A stretch of 64,000 nt of DNA, taken from contig CALNYZ010000018.1 in assembly GCA_942490945.1 (NCBI GenBank), forward strand, positions 1,178,001 to 1,242,000, in the 5' to 3' direction. This document shows, one piece after another, positions 1 through 8,362 of the stretch. How positions within the stretch are numbered: position 1 is the first letter of the stretch; each line of letters starts with the position of its first letter. This DNA comes from CALNYZ01 sp942490945. GTDB taxonomy: Bacteria; Pseudomonadota; Gammaproteobacteria; UBA6429; Thiohalophilaceae. The notes beneath the pieces were generated by a model. That model was not told where the DNA came from and searched no databases. It saw only the letters and a list, made by a program, of their open reading frames with translations. The position numbers were made by a program, and so were the translations under genes.

Positions 1-2
1 TG

Positions 3-383
3 GCACATGCGATCGCCTTGACACACCATGAAAAATGGAATGGCAAAGGTTATCCCGCAGGTCTGGCTGGCGCTGATATACCGCTGGTAGGTCGTGTTAC
101 GGCACTGGCGGATGTATTTGATGCACTGATTTCTGAACGGCCATACAAAAAACCCTGGTCGCTTGAAAAGGCGATGAATTTAATTCAAAGCGAAAGTGGT
201 CAACATTTTGACCCGGCATTGGTTGAAATATTTATGGATCATATTCCTGCCATTCTCGAGATAAATAAAAAATATGCAGAGCCTGAAATGGAGACAAGCA
301 TGGACAGCGAGAATTTAACGGATTTAAATTCGACTACTCAAGGACCTGCAACTGAATTGGGGGCACGTAATAATGAAGTTTAA
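3..383 (+). CDS. HD-GYP domain c-di-GMP phosphodiesterase, C-terminal part (5' end outside window)
   Basis: Only the last 126 codons are present; the frame is open to the left edge, so the gene starts before the window. The piece contains HHEKWNGKGYP, which matches the GYP signature region (HHExxxGxGYP) of HD-GYP phosphodiesterases. These enzymes hydrolyse cyclic di-GMP. The following DVFDAL and RPYKKPWS stretches are also typical of the family. The last 40 or so residues are a hydrophilic tail. The stop codon lies inside the next gene (11-bp overlap), so the two are probably translationally coupled. Any sensor or receiver domain would be upstream and cannot be seen. Family assignment is firm; the signal it responds to is unknown. 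Confidence 0.85.
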   Translation, partial: AHAIALTHHEKWNGKGYPAGLAGADIPLVGRVTALADVFDALISERPYKKPWSLEKAMNLIQSESGQHFDPALVEIFMDHIPAILEINKKYAEPEMETSMDSENLTDLNSTTQGPATELGARNNEV

Positions 384-1569
384 GTCGATCGACCTGATAC
401 GAAAATATTGGCCAGCATGGGTTATTTTAACCGTGCTTGTCGGCATTGCCTTTGTTATTCCGGAGAGCGGTAAGTCCTGGTTCACCGTATTTGCTTTGCT
501 TGCGGTTTCACTTGTCTGGTTCAGGCTTTTGACAAACAAAGAGCCGGAAAATATTGTATCGAATCAGGTGAGTGATGTTAAGTTGGCGCAGGATCGACAG
601 ATCAAGGAATGTTTTAATAACCTGATCGGTGCATCTGAGTGTGAACTTCCCCCGGTGATTGAAAGTCTTGATCAGCTGCAAAATGTCATTTCTGATGCAA
701 GCGGCAAGTTGCACACCAGTTTTAACGGGCTGACAGAGAATTCATCAAAACAGAGTCGACTAACGCTGGATATCATTGACAAACTGCGTGCCAAAGAGGT
801 CAGTGATGAATCAATGCTTGTGTTTGATAAATTTGCCCGTGAAACATCCCAGGTGCTGGGTGATTATGTTGAGTTAACGGTGACAGTGAGTGATAAAAGT
901 ATCGCTGCCGCACACAAAATGCAGGACATGATTGAGCAAATGGATGCAATGTATAAATTGCTGAATGAAGTAAAGTATCTGGCAAATCAGACCGGGTTGT
1001 TGTCGCTCAATGCATCCATAGAAGCGGCACGCGCCGGTGAATCTGGTCGCGGCTTTGCAGTGGTAGCCAATGAAGTACGTAATCTGGCAGAAAAATCCGC
1101 GAGTCTGAATACCGAAATTCATGAACACGTCAGCCTTGGTCGCGCGACATTGAGTGAAACAAATGAGATCGTCGGTGAAATTGCTTCCCTTGAAATGTCA
1201 CATGCACTGGGAGCCAAGGATAATCTTGATAATATGATGCAGGAACTTGATCAGGTCAGTCGTTTTGTTTCAGAAAGTCTGCGTACATCTGCCGAAATTA
1301 CAACGGCTATTCAGAATGATGTAAGTACAGCCGTCATGGCCCTGCAGTATGATGATATGGCAACACAATTAATCGCGCATGTAAGAAACTGGCTTGCCGA
1401 TGTATCGAATGGCGTTGCTTCCACAAATGCATTGCTTGAAGACGAAGATGTGACCGACCTTTTGTTAATAGTGAATCGTGTGTTACAGAATCAGATACAA
1501 GCCAATCCTGCATCACGGAAAGCAGTATCCTCTACATCTATGGAACAGGGTGATGTAGATTTATTTTAA
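373..1569 (+). CDS. Short methyl-accepting chemotaxis-like signalling protein
   Basis: 398 residues. Two hydrophobic segments near residues 15-31 and 36-53 form an N-terminal membrane hairpin with almost no periplasmic loop. A long helical region follows, with the highly conserved tip of the MCP signalling domain at about residues 203-242 (NASIEAARAGESGRGFAVVA and NEVRNLAEKS). There is no HAMP domain or large ligand-binding domain, so it probably senses something in the membrane or cytoplasm. The start overlaps the HD-GYP gene and the STAS gene follows after 30 bp, giving a four-gene operon. I infer that it feeds the partner-switching or c-di-GMP module rather than flagellar chemotaxis, because no che or flagellar gene is visible. 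Confidence 0.85.
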   Translation: MKFKSIDLIRKYWPAWVILTVLVGIAFVIPESGKSWFTVFALLAVSLVWFRLLTNKEPENIVSNQVSDVKLAQDRQIKECFNNLIGASECELPPVIESLDQLQNVISDASGKLHTSFNGLTENSSKQSRLTLDIIDKLRAKEVSDESMLVFDKFARETSQVLGDYVELTVTVSDKSIAAAHKMQDMIEQMDAMYKLLNEVKYLANQTGLLSLNASIEAARAGESGRGFAVVANEVRNLAEKSASLNTEIHEHVSLGRATLSETNEIVGEIASLEMSHALGAKDNLDNMMQELDQVSRFVSESLRTSAEITTAIQNDVSTAVMALQYDDMATQLIAHVRNWLADVSNGVASTNALLEDEDVTDLLLIVNRVLQNQIQANPASRKAVSSTSMEQGDVDLF

Positions 1570-1599
1570 TACGGTGGCTTATTATATGGAGATAATATT

Positions 1600-1905
1600 G
1601 TGGTGATAGAAACCAAAATTACAGAAGACAATGATGCGCTTCTTATCAGTATCAAGGGAAAATTTGATTTTTCCATGCTGAATGACTTCAGACAGGCGTA
1701 TAGCGACAAGTCCGCAACATACAAACATGTGGTGCTTGATATGCGCGGCGCATCGACGATTGACAGTTCCGCATTAGGTATGTTGTTAAACATGCAGCGC
1801 TATCTGAATAAAGGTGATGGCGAAATACGGATCATAAACTGTAATGACGACGTAACGAAAATATTCCAGATCTCACATTTCGACAAGAAGTTTACCATCG
1901 AGTAA
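1600..1905 (+). CDS. STAS-domain anti-sigma factor antagonist (HsbA/SpoIIAA-like)
   Basis: 101 residues, a single STAS domain. The conserved phosphorylation region reads TIDSSALGML, with candidate target serines at 56/57. Such proteins bind or release an anti-sigma factor or another partner depending on Ser phosphorylation by a HATPase kinase and dephosphorylation by a PP2C phosphatase. Both of those activities appear to be encoded in the next gene, 6 bp downstream. The start is GTG at 1600, preceded by GGAG at 1588-1591; a second in-frame GTG follows at 1603. By analogy the pair resembles HsbA/HsbR of Pseudomonas. The actual partner in this organism is not visible. Confidence 0.88.
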   Translation: MVIETKITEDNDALLISIKGKFDFSMLNDFRQAYSDKSATYKHVVLDMRGASTIDSSALGMLLNMQRYLNKGDGEIRIINCNDDVTKIFQISHFDKKFTIE

Positions 1906-1911
1906 TCGTTT

Positions 1912-3588
1912 GTGAAGAAAATCCTTATAGTTGATGATATCGAAGCAAACAGAAAATTGCTGCGTGGAATATTGTCTACAATCGGGGCTTTTGAATATTG
2001 TGATGCAGTTAATGGGAAGGACGCTGTTGAACAGGTTGAGAAATGTTCACCCGATCTGGTGTTAATGGATATCAGTATGCCGGAGATGAATGGCTATCAA
2101 TCAGCCACGGCGATAAAATCCATTACCGGAAATAACTATACCCCGATTATTTTTGTTACTGCACTGAGTGCTGAAGTCTGCCTTGCCAATGCGCTTACCG
2201 CCGGCGGCGATGATTTTATCAGTAAACCGTTAAGTGTTAGTGTGCTGGAATCAAAAATTAATGCGCATCTCCGTATTCGTGAGCTGAATCAACAATTAAA
2301 CAGCCAGAATGAAAAACTTGTTAAATTAAACCAGCATCTTACGCGTGAACAGGAGCTTGTTGAACATTTTTTTGCAAGCGCCTTGCAAAAGAGTTTCCTC
2401 GATAAAGACATTATTAACTACCACATGTCACCCATGTCGGCATTCAATGGTGATTTATTGCTGGCGCAGCGCGGGCCAAAAGGCGGTTTGTATCTGGTGA
2501 TGGGCGATTTCACCGGTCATGGTCTTACCGCAGCAATGGGCACACTGCCTGTAGCAATGATCTTTTTCAAGATGGCAAGCAAGGGAGTGGCGGTTGAAGA
2601 GATCGCACGTGAACTGAATAGCCAACTGCGAAAGCTATTGCCACTCGGAATGTTTTTCGCTGCAACCATACTGGAACTTAATCCACGTGGTGATATCCTG
2701 TCTGTCTGGATGGGTGGCATGCCTGAAAGTTTCTGGTTTAACACAGCGGGCAGTCTGAAAGGTGCCATAGCGGCGCAGCATATGCCACTGGGCATACTTG
2801 AAGATGCGGAATTTGATGCCACGACCGAAGTGTTCAGTGTCGAACACGGTGACAAGCTTTACCTCTACAGTGACGGGCTAACGGAGGCACAACATCCTGA
2901 TGGCGAGATGTTTGGATACGACAGGTTGCAGCAATGTCTGGTTTCAGGCAAAACAAATCGCATACTTAATGTGCTAAGTACACTGGCCGATTTCATCGGT
3001 GTTGAAGACCAGAGTGACGATATTACACTTGTGGAATTAACCTGCCAGGAAATACCAGCAGCACCATCTGAAGCTGACACTCAAATTACAAACAACATGG
3101 AACGTGCTTTACCCTGGCATTTTTCAATATCACTTTCAGATGATGACATACGTCGACCAGATTCTGTTACCGAACTGTCAAACATTCTCGGTGCAATGCC
3201 TGCACTGGCAGCACATAAGGGCGTATTACATGTGGTGCTTTCAGAAATGTATGCCAATTCTATCGACCACAGCATTCTGGAACTGGATAGCCTGCAAAAG
3301 ACCGATGAAGAGCAATTTGTTGAATATTATCGGCAACGTGATTTACAGTTACAAGCGTTGCAAGGTGCTTATATCAAATTTGATTTTTCATTTTATACAG
3401 ATAATGAACAGCAGCGACTTCAAATCAGGATAAGTGATAGTGGCAAAGGCTACCAGGGTCACACCACACTGCATGCGGAAGACAGACTGCATGGTCGAGG
3501 AATGACAATCATTAACAATTTTTGTGATGAGGTTATGTTCTCTGCAGATGGGAAAACGCTCAATGCGGTTTTTCGTCTGTCAGCCTGA
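1912..3588 (+). CDS. Response regulator fused to PP2C phosphatase and HATPase kinase (HsbR/RsbU-like)
   Basis: 558 residues with three domains. Residues 1-120 are a receiver with D8/D9, phospho-acceptor D53, T83 and K105. About 150-375 is a PP2C/SpoIIE phosphatase with metal-ligand motifs GDLLLA (D181), GDFTGHG (D199) and SDGLTEA. About 410-558 is a HATPase_c domain of the anti-sigma kinase type (SEMYANSIDHS, DSGKGYQG, GRGMTII). Phosphatase and kinase in one chain would set the phosphorylation state of the adjacent STAS protein, and the receiver would switch between them. This is the architecture of Pseudomonas HsbR, which acts in biofilm and motility decisions. The start is GTG at 1912. It is the last gene of the operon and is followed by the tRNA-Leu repeat array. 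Confidence 0.9.
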   Translation: MKKILIVDDIEANRKLLRGILSTIGAFEYCDAVNGKDAVEQVEKCSPDLVLMDISMPEMNGYQSATAIKSITGNNYTPIIFVTALSAEVCLANALTAGGDDFISKPLSVSVLESKINAHLRIRELNQQLNSQNEKLVKLNQHLTREQELVEHFFASALQKSFLDKDIINYHMSPMSAFNGDLLLAQRGPKGGLYLVMGDFTGHGLTAAMGTLPVAMIFFKMASKGVAVEEIARELNSQLRKLLPLGMFFAATILELNPRGDILSVWMGGMPESFWFNTAGSLKGAIAAQHMPLGILEDAEFDATTEVFSVEHGDKLYLYSDGLTEAQHPDGEMFGYDRLQQCLVSGKTNRILNVLSTLADFIGVEDQSDDITLVELTCQEIPAAPSEADTQITNNMERALPWHFSISLSDDDIRRPDSVTELSNILGAMPALAAHKGVLHVVLSEMYANSIDHSILELDSLQKTDEEQFVEYYRQRDLQLQALQGAYIKFDFSFYTDNEQQRLQIRISDSGKGYQGHTTLHAEDRLHGRGMTIINNFCDEVMFSADGKTLNAVFRLSA

Positions 3589-3635
3589 TATTAGTAACAA
3601 AGAAGTATCGAACCAATCTGATTGAATTCCAAAGA

Positions 3636-4111
3636 TGGTGCCGAGAAGAGGGTGAGCAGGAAATAGAAAACGCGTAAGCGTTTTCACCTGATATTACAAG
3701 GGAACGCCCGTAGCTCATTGGCTGGCTGGACAAAATTGTCTGGAACAATTTTGAATGCACGTAGTGCAACCCCGTAGGGGTGAGGCACAAGGACGTGCCG
3801 AATAATAGTCCTCTTTTTTCTTACGAAGTGGGCACGAGCCAGTTGTAAGTCGTGTTCAGAAGTAATGAGTGATGGTGCCGAGAAGAGGGTGAGCAGGAAA
3901 TTGAAAACGCGTAAGCGTTTTCACCTGATATTACAAGGGAACGCCCGTAGTTCATTGGCTGGCTGGACAAAATTGTCTGGAACAATTTTTTGAATGCACG
4001 TAGTGCAGCCCCGTAGGGGTGAGGCACAAGGACGTGCCGAATAATAGTCCTCTTTTTTCTTACGAAGTGGGCACGAGCCAGTTGTAAGTCGTGTTCAGAA
4101 GTAATGAGTGA
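3636..4111. repeat. Two tandem ~238-bp repeats each carrying the 3' end of tRNA-Leu
   Basis: Unit A is 3636-3872 (237 bp) and unit B 3873-4111 (239 bp, two extra T in one A/T run). They are nearly identical. On the minus strand each unit ends with the same 16 nt that end the intact tRNA-Leu gene, including encoded CCA. Inside each unit, on the plus strand, are perfect hairpins: GAAAACGC/GCGTTTTC (3666-3685), CAAAATTGT/ACAATTTTG (3731-3753), TGCAC-gta-GTGCA (3756-3768), ACCCC-gta-GGGGT (3769-3781) and GGCAC/GTGCC (3784-3799, sharing the G at 3784 with TGAG), followed by GAATAATAG. A transcript of tRNA-Leu would run through both units. The layout resembles the tyrT repeats of E. coli, which carry a 3' piece of tRNA-Tyr. 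Confidence 0.93.
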
Positions 4112-4198
4112 TGGTGCCGAGAAGAGGACTTGAACCTCCACTGGGTTACCCCAACTAGCACCTGAAGCTAGCGCGTCTACCAATTCCGCCACCTCGGC
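4112..4198 (-). tRNA. tRNA-Leu (anticodon CAG)
   Basis: Read on the minus strand this is an 87-nt class II tRNA with encoded CCA. The acceptor stem GCCGAGG pairs with TCTCGGC (one G-U), discriminator A. The anticodon arm is CTAGC/GCTAG around loop TTCAGGT, giving anticodon CAG. It has a long variable arm and T-loop TTCAAGT. It closely matches E. coli tRNA-Leu(CAG). The tandem repeats directly downstream copy its last 16 nt. Confidence 0.97.
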
Positions 4199-4236
4199 AA
4201 AGGTGATTACCGCGTTTTCATTCGGTAAGGGCGGGA

Positions 4237-4265
4237 ACTTTACCTGCCACCCGGCAAACTGTCAA
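4237..4265 (-). promoter_or_regulatory. Sigma-70 promoter of tRNA-Leu
   Basis: On the minus strand: TTGACA (4260-4265), a 17-bp spacer, then TAAAGT (4237-4242). A GC-rich discriminator (TCCCGCCC) follows, as is usual for stringently controlled stable-RNA promoters. The tRNA begins about 38 bp after the -10. Confidence 0.75.
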
Positions 4266-4324
4266 TTATCTCCGGATAATTTCCCAAACAATGTTAAACT
4301 GGCGTTTTAACCGATAAGAATTAA

Positions 4325-6745
4325 ATGAGCAAAAAGAAATTTACCAAAAAAGACCCGTTTGCCGCCCGCGAAGCGGAGAACTACAGCGCGCCAATAGCCA
4401 GCCGTGAACTCATCATGGAGTTACTCGAGACTACCGGTGTCCCGATGGGACGTAAAGAAATTGCCCAGGCGCTGGCATTAAGCAATGAAGAGGATATCGA
4501 GGCGCTGCGCAGGCGTTTGCGTGCCATGGAGCGAGACGGACAGGTTATTTTTAATCGCCGCGGCGGCTATGGCCTCGCACACAAAATGCACCTCATCAAG
4601 GGCCGCATCATTGGCCACCCGGATGGATTCGGCTTTCTGAAGCCGGAAGACGGCAGTGATGATCTCTATATAAATGCGCGCGATATGCGCACCGTCTTGC
4701 ACGGTGACGTCGTTATGGTGCGGGTGGCAGAAATTGACCGGCGCGGGCGTCGTGTTGCCAAATTAGTGGAAATACTGGAACGTGCCAATGATGAAATCGT
4801 TGGCCGACTGTTTATTGAAGGCGGGGTCGGATTTGTTGCGCCCGACAACAAGCGTTTGAGCCAGGATATCCTGATTGAAAAAGATAACCTGAATGGCGCC
4901 ACACACGGGCAAATTGTGAATGTTGAAATCCTTCAGCAGCCTACCTTTGCGCATCAGGCGCTGGGTAAGGTGGTTGAGATTCTCGGTGATCATATGGCGC
5001 CCGGTCTCGAGATCGACATTGCCATCCGCTCGCATGATATTCCCAACAGCTGGCCACCGGAAGTTGAAGAAGAGTGTCAGCACTACACCCCAGAAGTAAA
5101 GGACGCCGACAAACAAAACCGCGTCGATATTCGTCAGTTACCGCTTGTGACCATCGACGGCGAAGACTCGCGTGACTTTGATGATGCGGTTTATTGTGAA
5201 CGCACCAATAAAGGCTGGCGTGTGATCGTGGCCATCGCCGATGTATCGTTTTATGTACAGGATGATTCGGCACTGGATCTGGAAGCACGTGAACGTGGTA
5301 ACTCGGTTTATTTTCCGGAACGCGTCATACCCATGCTGCCCGAAGTCTTATCCAACGGTTTGTGTTCACTCAATCCACATATCGACCGCCTGTGTATGGT
5401 TTGCGAAATGCAAATCAGCGAGCGTGGCACAATCCAGGGTTATGAATTTTATAACGGCGTGATGCATTCCCACGCGCGTATGACCTACACACAGGTCGGC
5501 GCAATTCTCGATGGTGATGAAGAACTTCGACAAAAATACAGTGCGTTGTTACCTCAATTTCTGGAACTGCATGCCTTATATAACGCGATGCGTAAACAAC
5601 GTTCGCAACGCGGCGCGATTGATTTTGAAACCACCGAAACGCGCATTATATTTGGTGAAGGCAACAAGATAGATCGTATTGTGCCGGTGATACGCAATGA
5701 TGCACATAAAATCATTGAAGAATGCATGATTACTGCAAACGTCGCGACGGCAGACTACTTGTTAAAAAATAAAATCCCGGCATTGTATCGCGTGCATGAT
5801 GGGCCGAAGGCCGAAAAGCTGGAAAGCCTGCGCACCTTCCTGGTTGAATTTGGATTAAAGCTGCAGGGCGGTGACAAACCCCAGGCAAAAGATTACGCGA
5901 AAATATTATCAACTATGGGCGATCGGCCTGACCAACATTTAATACAAACCGTCATGTTACGCAGCTTGCAGCAAGCGGTTTACAGCCCCGACAACCTTGG
6001 CCATTTTGGCCTCGCCTATGATGCCTATGCGCATTTTACCTCGCCGATTCGTCGTTACCCGGATTTGCTGGTGCATCGCGCCATCAAACATATTTTATCC
6101 GGGCAGCCGGTCAGTGCGTTTACCTACAAACTTCCGGACATGCTCATGTTTGGCGAGCACTGTTCCATGACCGAACGCCGCGCCGATGAAGCAACGCGTG
6201 ATGCCACCGACTGGCTGAAGTGCGAGTACATGCTGGAGCGGGTCGGTGAAGAGTACAATGGTACCGTCAGCAGTGTGACCGGTTTTGGTTTGTTTATCGA
6301 ACTGGATGATATTTATGTCGAAGGGCTGGTGCACATTACCAATCTGAAGAATGATTATTATGATTTTGATCCGATAAAACATGTACTGGCCGGTGAAAGT
6401 ACCAACACCGTTTATCGTTTGGGTGATCGGGTGCGCGTACTGGTGACCGGCGTGTCACTGGAAGAACGTAAAATCGATTTTGAAATGGTCGAGCTGGTAT
6501 CGCATCAGTTAGGCAAGGTTCATGGTGACATGGTAAATCGCCCTTCACGTTCACGTTCTGGCAAAAAGCGCAGTGGCAAGAAAAAAACAGCCAAAGCAAA
6601 AAACACCAACACGAATAGCAGCACCAATACACGAAGCAAGAAATCCGCCAATTCGAGCAAAAAACAAAGCAAGAAAAAAACCGGCAACGGCAGCAAGAAA
6701 AAACCAGGCAAAAAGAAAACGGCCCGAACAAAGCGTCGGCCCTAA
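4325..6745 (+). CDS. rnr: Ribonuclease R
   Basis: 806 residues, typical length. Order: N-terminal winged-helix region (about 25-90), cold-shock/OB domains (about 90-250), RNB catalytic domain containing GEDSRDFDDAV with its clustered metal-binding aspartates, S1 domain (about 640-730), then a very basic Lys/Ser/Asn-rich tail of about 80 residues. It is a processive 3'-5' exoribonuclease that degrades structured RNA, acting in rRNA quality control and trans-translation. rlmB starts 3 bp after the stop, the same rnr-rlmB order as in E. coli. The Lys-rich tail is longer and simpler in composition than the rest; such tails help unwind and bind RNA. Confidence 0.97.
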   Translation: MSKKKFTKKDPFAAREAENYSAPIASRELIMELLETTGVPMGRKEIAQALALSNEEDIEALRRRLRAMERDGQVIFNRRGGYGLAHKMHLIKGRIIGHPDGFGFLKPEDGSDDLYINARDMRTVLHGDVVMVRVAEIDRRGRRVAKLVEILERANDEIVGRLFIEGGVGFVAPDNKRLSQDILIEKDNLNGATHGQIVNVEILQQPTFAHQALGKVVEILGDHMAPGLEIDIAIRSHDIPNSWPPEVEEECQHYTPEVKDADKQNRVDIRQLPLVTIDGEDSRDFDDAVYCERTNKGWRVIVAIADVSFYVQDDSALDLEARERGNSVYFPERVIPMLPEVLSNGLCSLNPHIDRLCMVCEMQISERGTIQGYEFYNGVMHSHARMTYTQVGAILDGDEELRQKYSALLPQFLELHALYNAMRKQRSQRGAIDFETTETRIIFGEGNKIDRIVPVIRNDAHKIIEECMITANVATADYLLKNKIPALYRVHDGPKAEKLESLRTFLVEFGLKLQGGDKPQAKDYAKILSTMGDRPDQHLIQTVMLRSLQQAVYSPDNLGHFGLAYDAYAHFTSPIRRYPDLLVHRAIKHILSGQPVSAFTYKLPDMLMFGEHCSMTERRADEATRDATDWLKCEYMLERVGEEYNGTVSSVTGFGLFIELDDIYVEGLVHITNLKNDYYDFDPIKHVLAGESTNTVYRLGDRVRVLVTGVSLEERKIDFEMVELVSHQLGKVHGDMVNRPSRSRSGKKRSGKKKTAKAKNTNTNSSTNTRSKKSANSSKKQSKKKTGNGSKKKPGKKKTARTKRRP

Positions 6746-6748
6746 ACC

Positions 6749-7507
6749 ATGGACAAGCACGAATACGTTTACGGTATGCACGCGGTACTGCGGGTATTAA
6801 AGCAGGACAGCGACAACGTCGATGTGGTCATGCTGGACAACAAGCGTCGCGATGAGCGTGCACGTGAAATTGAAGCGCTGGCCAGAACGGCAAAAGTCCG
6901 TGTTGAGCGCATCAAGGCGGAAGCCTTTCCTGAGGCGGTACAATCTGCCAAACATCAGGGCGTGGTCGCGCGGGTAACGGCGAGCATTGCGAAATCGGAA
7001 CACGATCTGGCGGCGATTCTCGCGCAATTATCCACACCACCATTATTATTAGTGCTGGACGGCGTGCAAGATCCGCATAATCTCGGCGCCTGCCTGCGCA
7101 GTGCTGATGCTGCCGGTGCGACGGCGGTGATCGTACCGAAAGACCGCGCCTGCGGCATTACCGCGACGGTGCGCAACGTCGCCGCCGGAGCCGCCGAAAC
7201 CGTGCCCGTTATCCAGGTAACCAATCTGGTGCGTTGCCTGAAAGACTTGCAGCAGCAAGGGGTGTGGGTATTCGGTACCAGCATGGCGGCGGATATTGCC
7301 TACCACCAGGCTGACATGACCGGGCCCACGGCCATCGTGATGGGTGCCGAAGGCGAGGGCATGCGGCGCCTGACTGCGGAAACCTGCGACCAGCTGATGT
7401 CGATTCCCATGCTCGGGCAGGTCGAAAGCCTGAATGTGTCGGTCAGTAGCGGCATATGCCTGTTTGAGGCAGTGCGGCAACGTCAATACAGCTCGCCGAC
7501 TAAATAG
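6749..7507 (+). CDS. rlmB: 23S rRNA (guanosine-2'-O-)-methyltransferase RlmB
   Basis: 252 residues, SpoU/TrmH family. The N-terminal substrate-binding domain (about 1-80, YVYGMHAVLRVL) is followed by the knotted SPOUT domain with the three family motifs: NLGACLRSADAAGA, IVMGAEGEGM and SLNVSVSSGICLFEA. The E. coli enzyme methylates G2251 in the 23S peptidyl-transferase loop using S-adenosylmethionine. The gene is 3 bp downstream of rnr and is presumably co-transcribed with it. Length and motifs agree with RlmB rather than TrmH. Confidence 0.95.
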   Translation: MDKHEYVYGMHAVLRVLKQDSDNVDVVMLDNKRRDERAREIEALARTAKVRVERIKAEAFPEAVQSAKHQGVVARVTASIAKSEHDLAAILAQLSTPPLLLVLDGVQDPHNLGACLRSADAAGATAVIVPKDRACGITATVRNVAAGAAETVPVIQVTNLVRCLKDLQQQGVWVFGTSMAADIAYHQADMTGPTAIVMGAEGEGMRRLTAETCDQLMSIPMLGQVESLNVSVSSGICLFEAVRQRQYSSPTK

Positions 7508-7544
7508 CTAATTAGGCTAAATAGCTACTTTTCAGGCACATTGG

Positions 7545-7574
7545 TTGTTCTTTACCCCCAATCTCCGGTAGAAT
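7545..7574 (+). promoter_or_regulatory. Probable promoter of rpsF-rpsR-rplI
   Basis: TTGTTC (7545-7550), an 18-bp spacer, then TAGAAT (7569-7574), followed by GC-rich sequence. It lies directly upstream of the structured rpsF leader and about 125 bp before the rpsF start. Confidence 0.55.
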
Positions 7575-7582
7575 GCGCGGCT

Positions 7583-7620
7583 CACCCGGCCTTGCAGGCA
7601 CCGCCGGACAAAGTCGGGTG
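7583..7620 (+). promoter_or_regulatory. Candidate S6:S18 ribosomal-protein leader
   Basis: A stem CACCCG (7583-7588) / CGGGTG (7615-7620) encloses GCC/GGC pairing and unpaired CCG segments. In many bacteria the rpsF mRNA leader folds into a stem with a conserved CCG motif that binds the S6-S18 complex and represses the operon. Position and shape fit, but I have not aligned it to a covariance model. Confidence 0.45.
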
Positions 7621-7698
7621 AATAAATCAGATATTTCCTTGCTCCACCACCCCATATATTTGGGTGATGGGGGGCGATAAACCACAAGGGAGTTGCAT

Positions 7699-8103
7699 AT
7701 GCGACACTATGAGATCGTTTTTCTGGTGCATCCGGACCAGAGCGAGCAAGTACCGGCGATGGTAGAACGTTACCGCGCCAACATCGAAGAAAAAGGTGGC
7801 AAAATCCATCGTCTGGAAGATTGGGGTCGACGCATGTTGGCTTATCCAATCCAAAAAATTCACAAGGCACATTACATACTGATGAATATCGAGGTCAATC
7901 AAGAAGCGCTTGATGAGCTGGTCAGTGCATTCCGTTTTAATGATGCTGTTATTCGTCACATGGTCATTAAATGTGATGCTGCGATTACCGAGCCATCATT
8001 TATGGCGCGTAAAGACGAGCGTGAAAATGATCGGGACCGTGATCGCGACAGGGATCGTGATCGCGACCGTAATGATAATTTTGATGATGAAGCAGCAGGT
8101 TAA
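7699..8103 (+). CDS. rpsF: 30S ribosomal protein S6
   Basis: 134 residues from ATG at 7699, which has GGGAG at 7688-7692 in the right place; an in-frame TTG at 7693 is not needed. Residues 1-100 are a standard S6 domain (MRHYEIVFLVHPDQ, RLEDWGRRMLAYPI). The C-terminus carries a low-complexity Asp-Arg repeat (about seven DR pairs) and then an acidic end. S6 binds the 30S platform together with S18, encoded next. Acidic or charged S6 tails are variable between bacteria, and E. coli RimK adds Glu there; the alternating DR tail is unusual but the frame is intact. Confidence 0.97.
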   Translation: MRHYEIVFLVHPDQSEQVPAMVERYRANIEEKGGKIHRLEDWGRRMLAYPIQKIHKAHYILMNIEVNQEALDELVSAFRFNDAVIRHMVIKCDAAITEPSFMARKDERENDRDRDRDRDRDRDRNDNFDDEAAG

Positions 8104-8117
8104 GGAGGAGTAATACT

Positions 8118-8348
8118 ATGTCACGTTTTTTCCGTCGTCGTAAATTTTGCCGCTTCACCGCTGATGGTGTCGATGAAATTGATTACAAAGATATCGCCAC
8201 ATTGAAGGCAAACATCACCGAAAGCGGCAAGATTGTTCCCAGCCGTATTACGGGTACCAAGGCACGTTATCAACGTCAATTGGCTCGCGCAATCAAACGC
8301 GCACGCTATATCGCGTTGATTCCGTACACTGATAAACACAGTTTGTAA
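8118..8348 (+). CDS. rpsR: 30S ribosomal protein S18
   Basis: 76 residues, normal length, starting MSRFFRRRKFCRF with the usual basic N-terminus and ending in a typical basic helix (RQLARAIKRARYIALIPY). A strong AAGGAGG stands 10 bp ahead of the ATG. S18 pairs with S6 on the small-subunit platform. It is the middle gene of the rpsF-rpsR-rplI operon, 14 bp after rpsF. The primosomal gene priB, between rpsF and rpsR in E. coli, is absent here. Confidence 0.98.
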   Translation: MSRFFRRRKFCRFTADGVDEIDYKDIATLKANITESGKIVPSRITGTKARYQRQLARAIKRARYIALIPYTDKHSL

Positions 8349-8362
8349 GAGGTACGCAGGAA

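Noticed and set aside
3821..4192. 123-codon minus-strand frame beginning MAELVDALASGA
   Set aside because: It translates tRNA-Leu itself and then the repeats; a well-known spurious translation of leucine tRNA genes.
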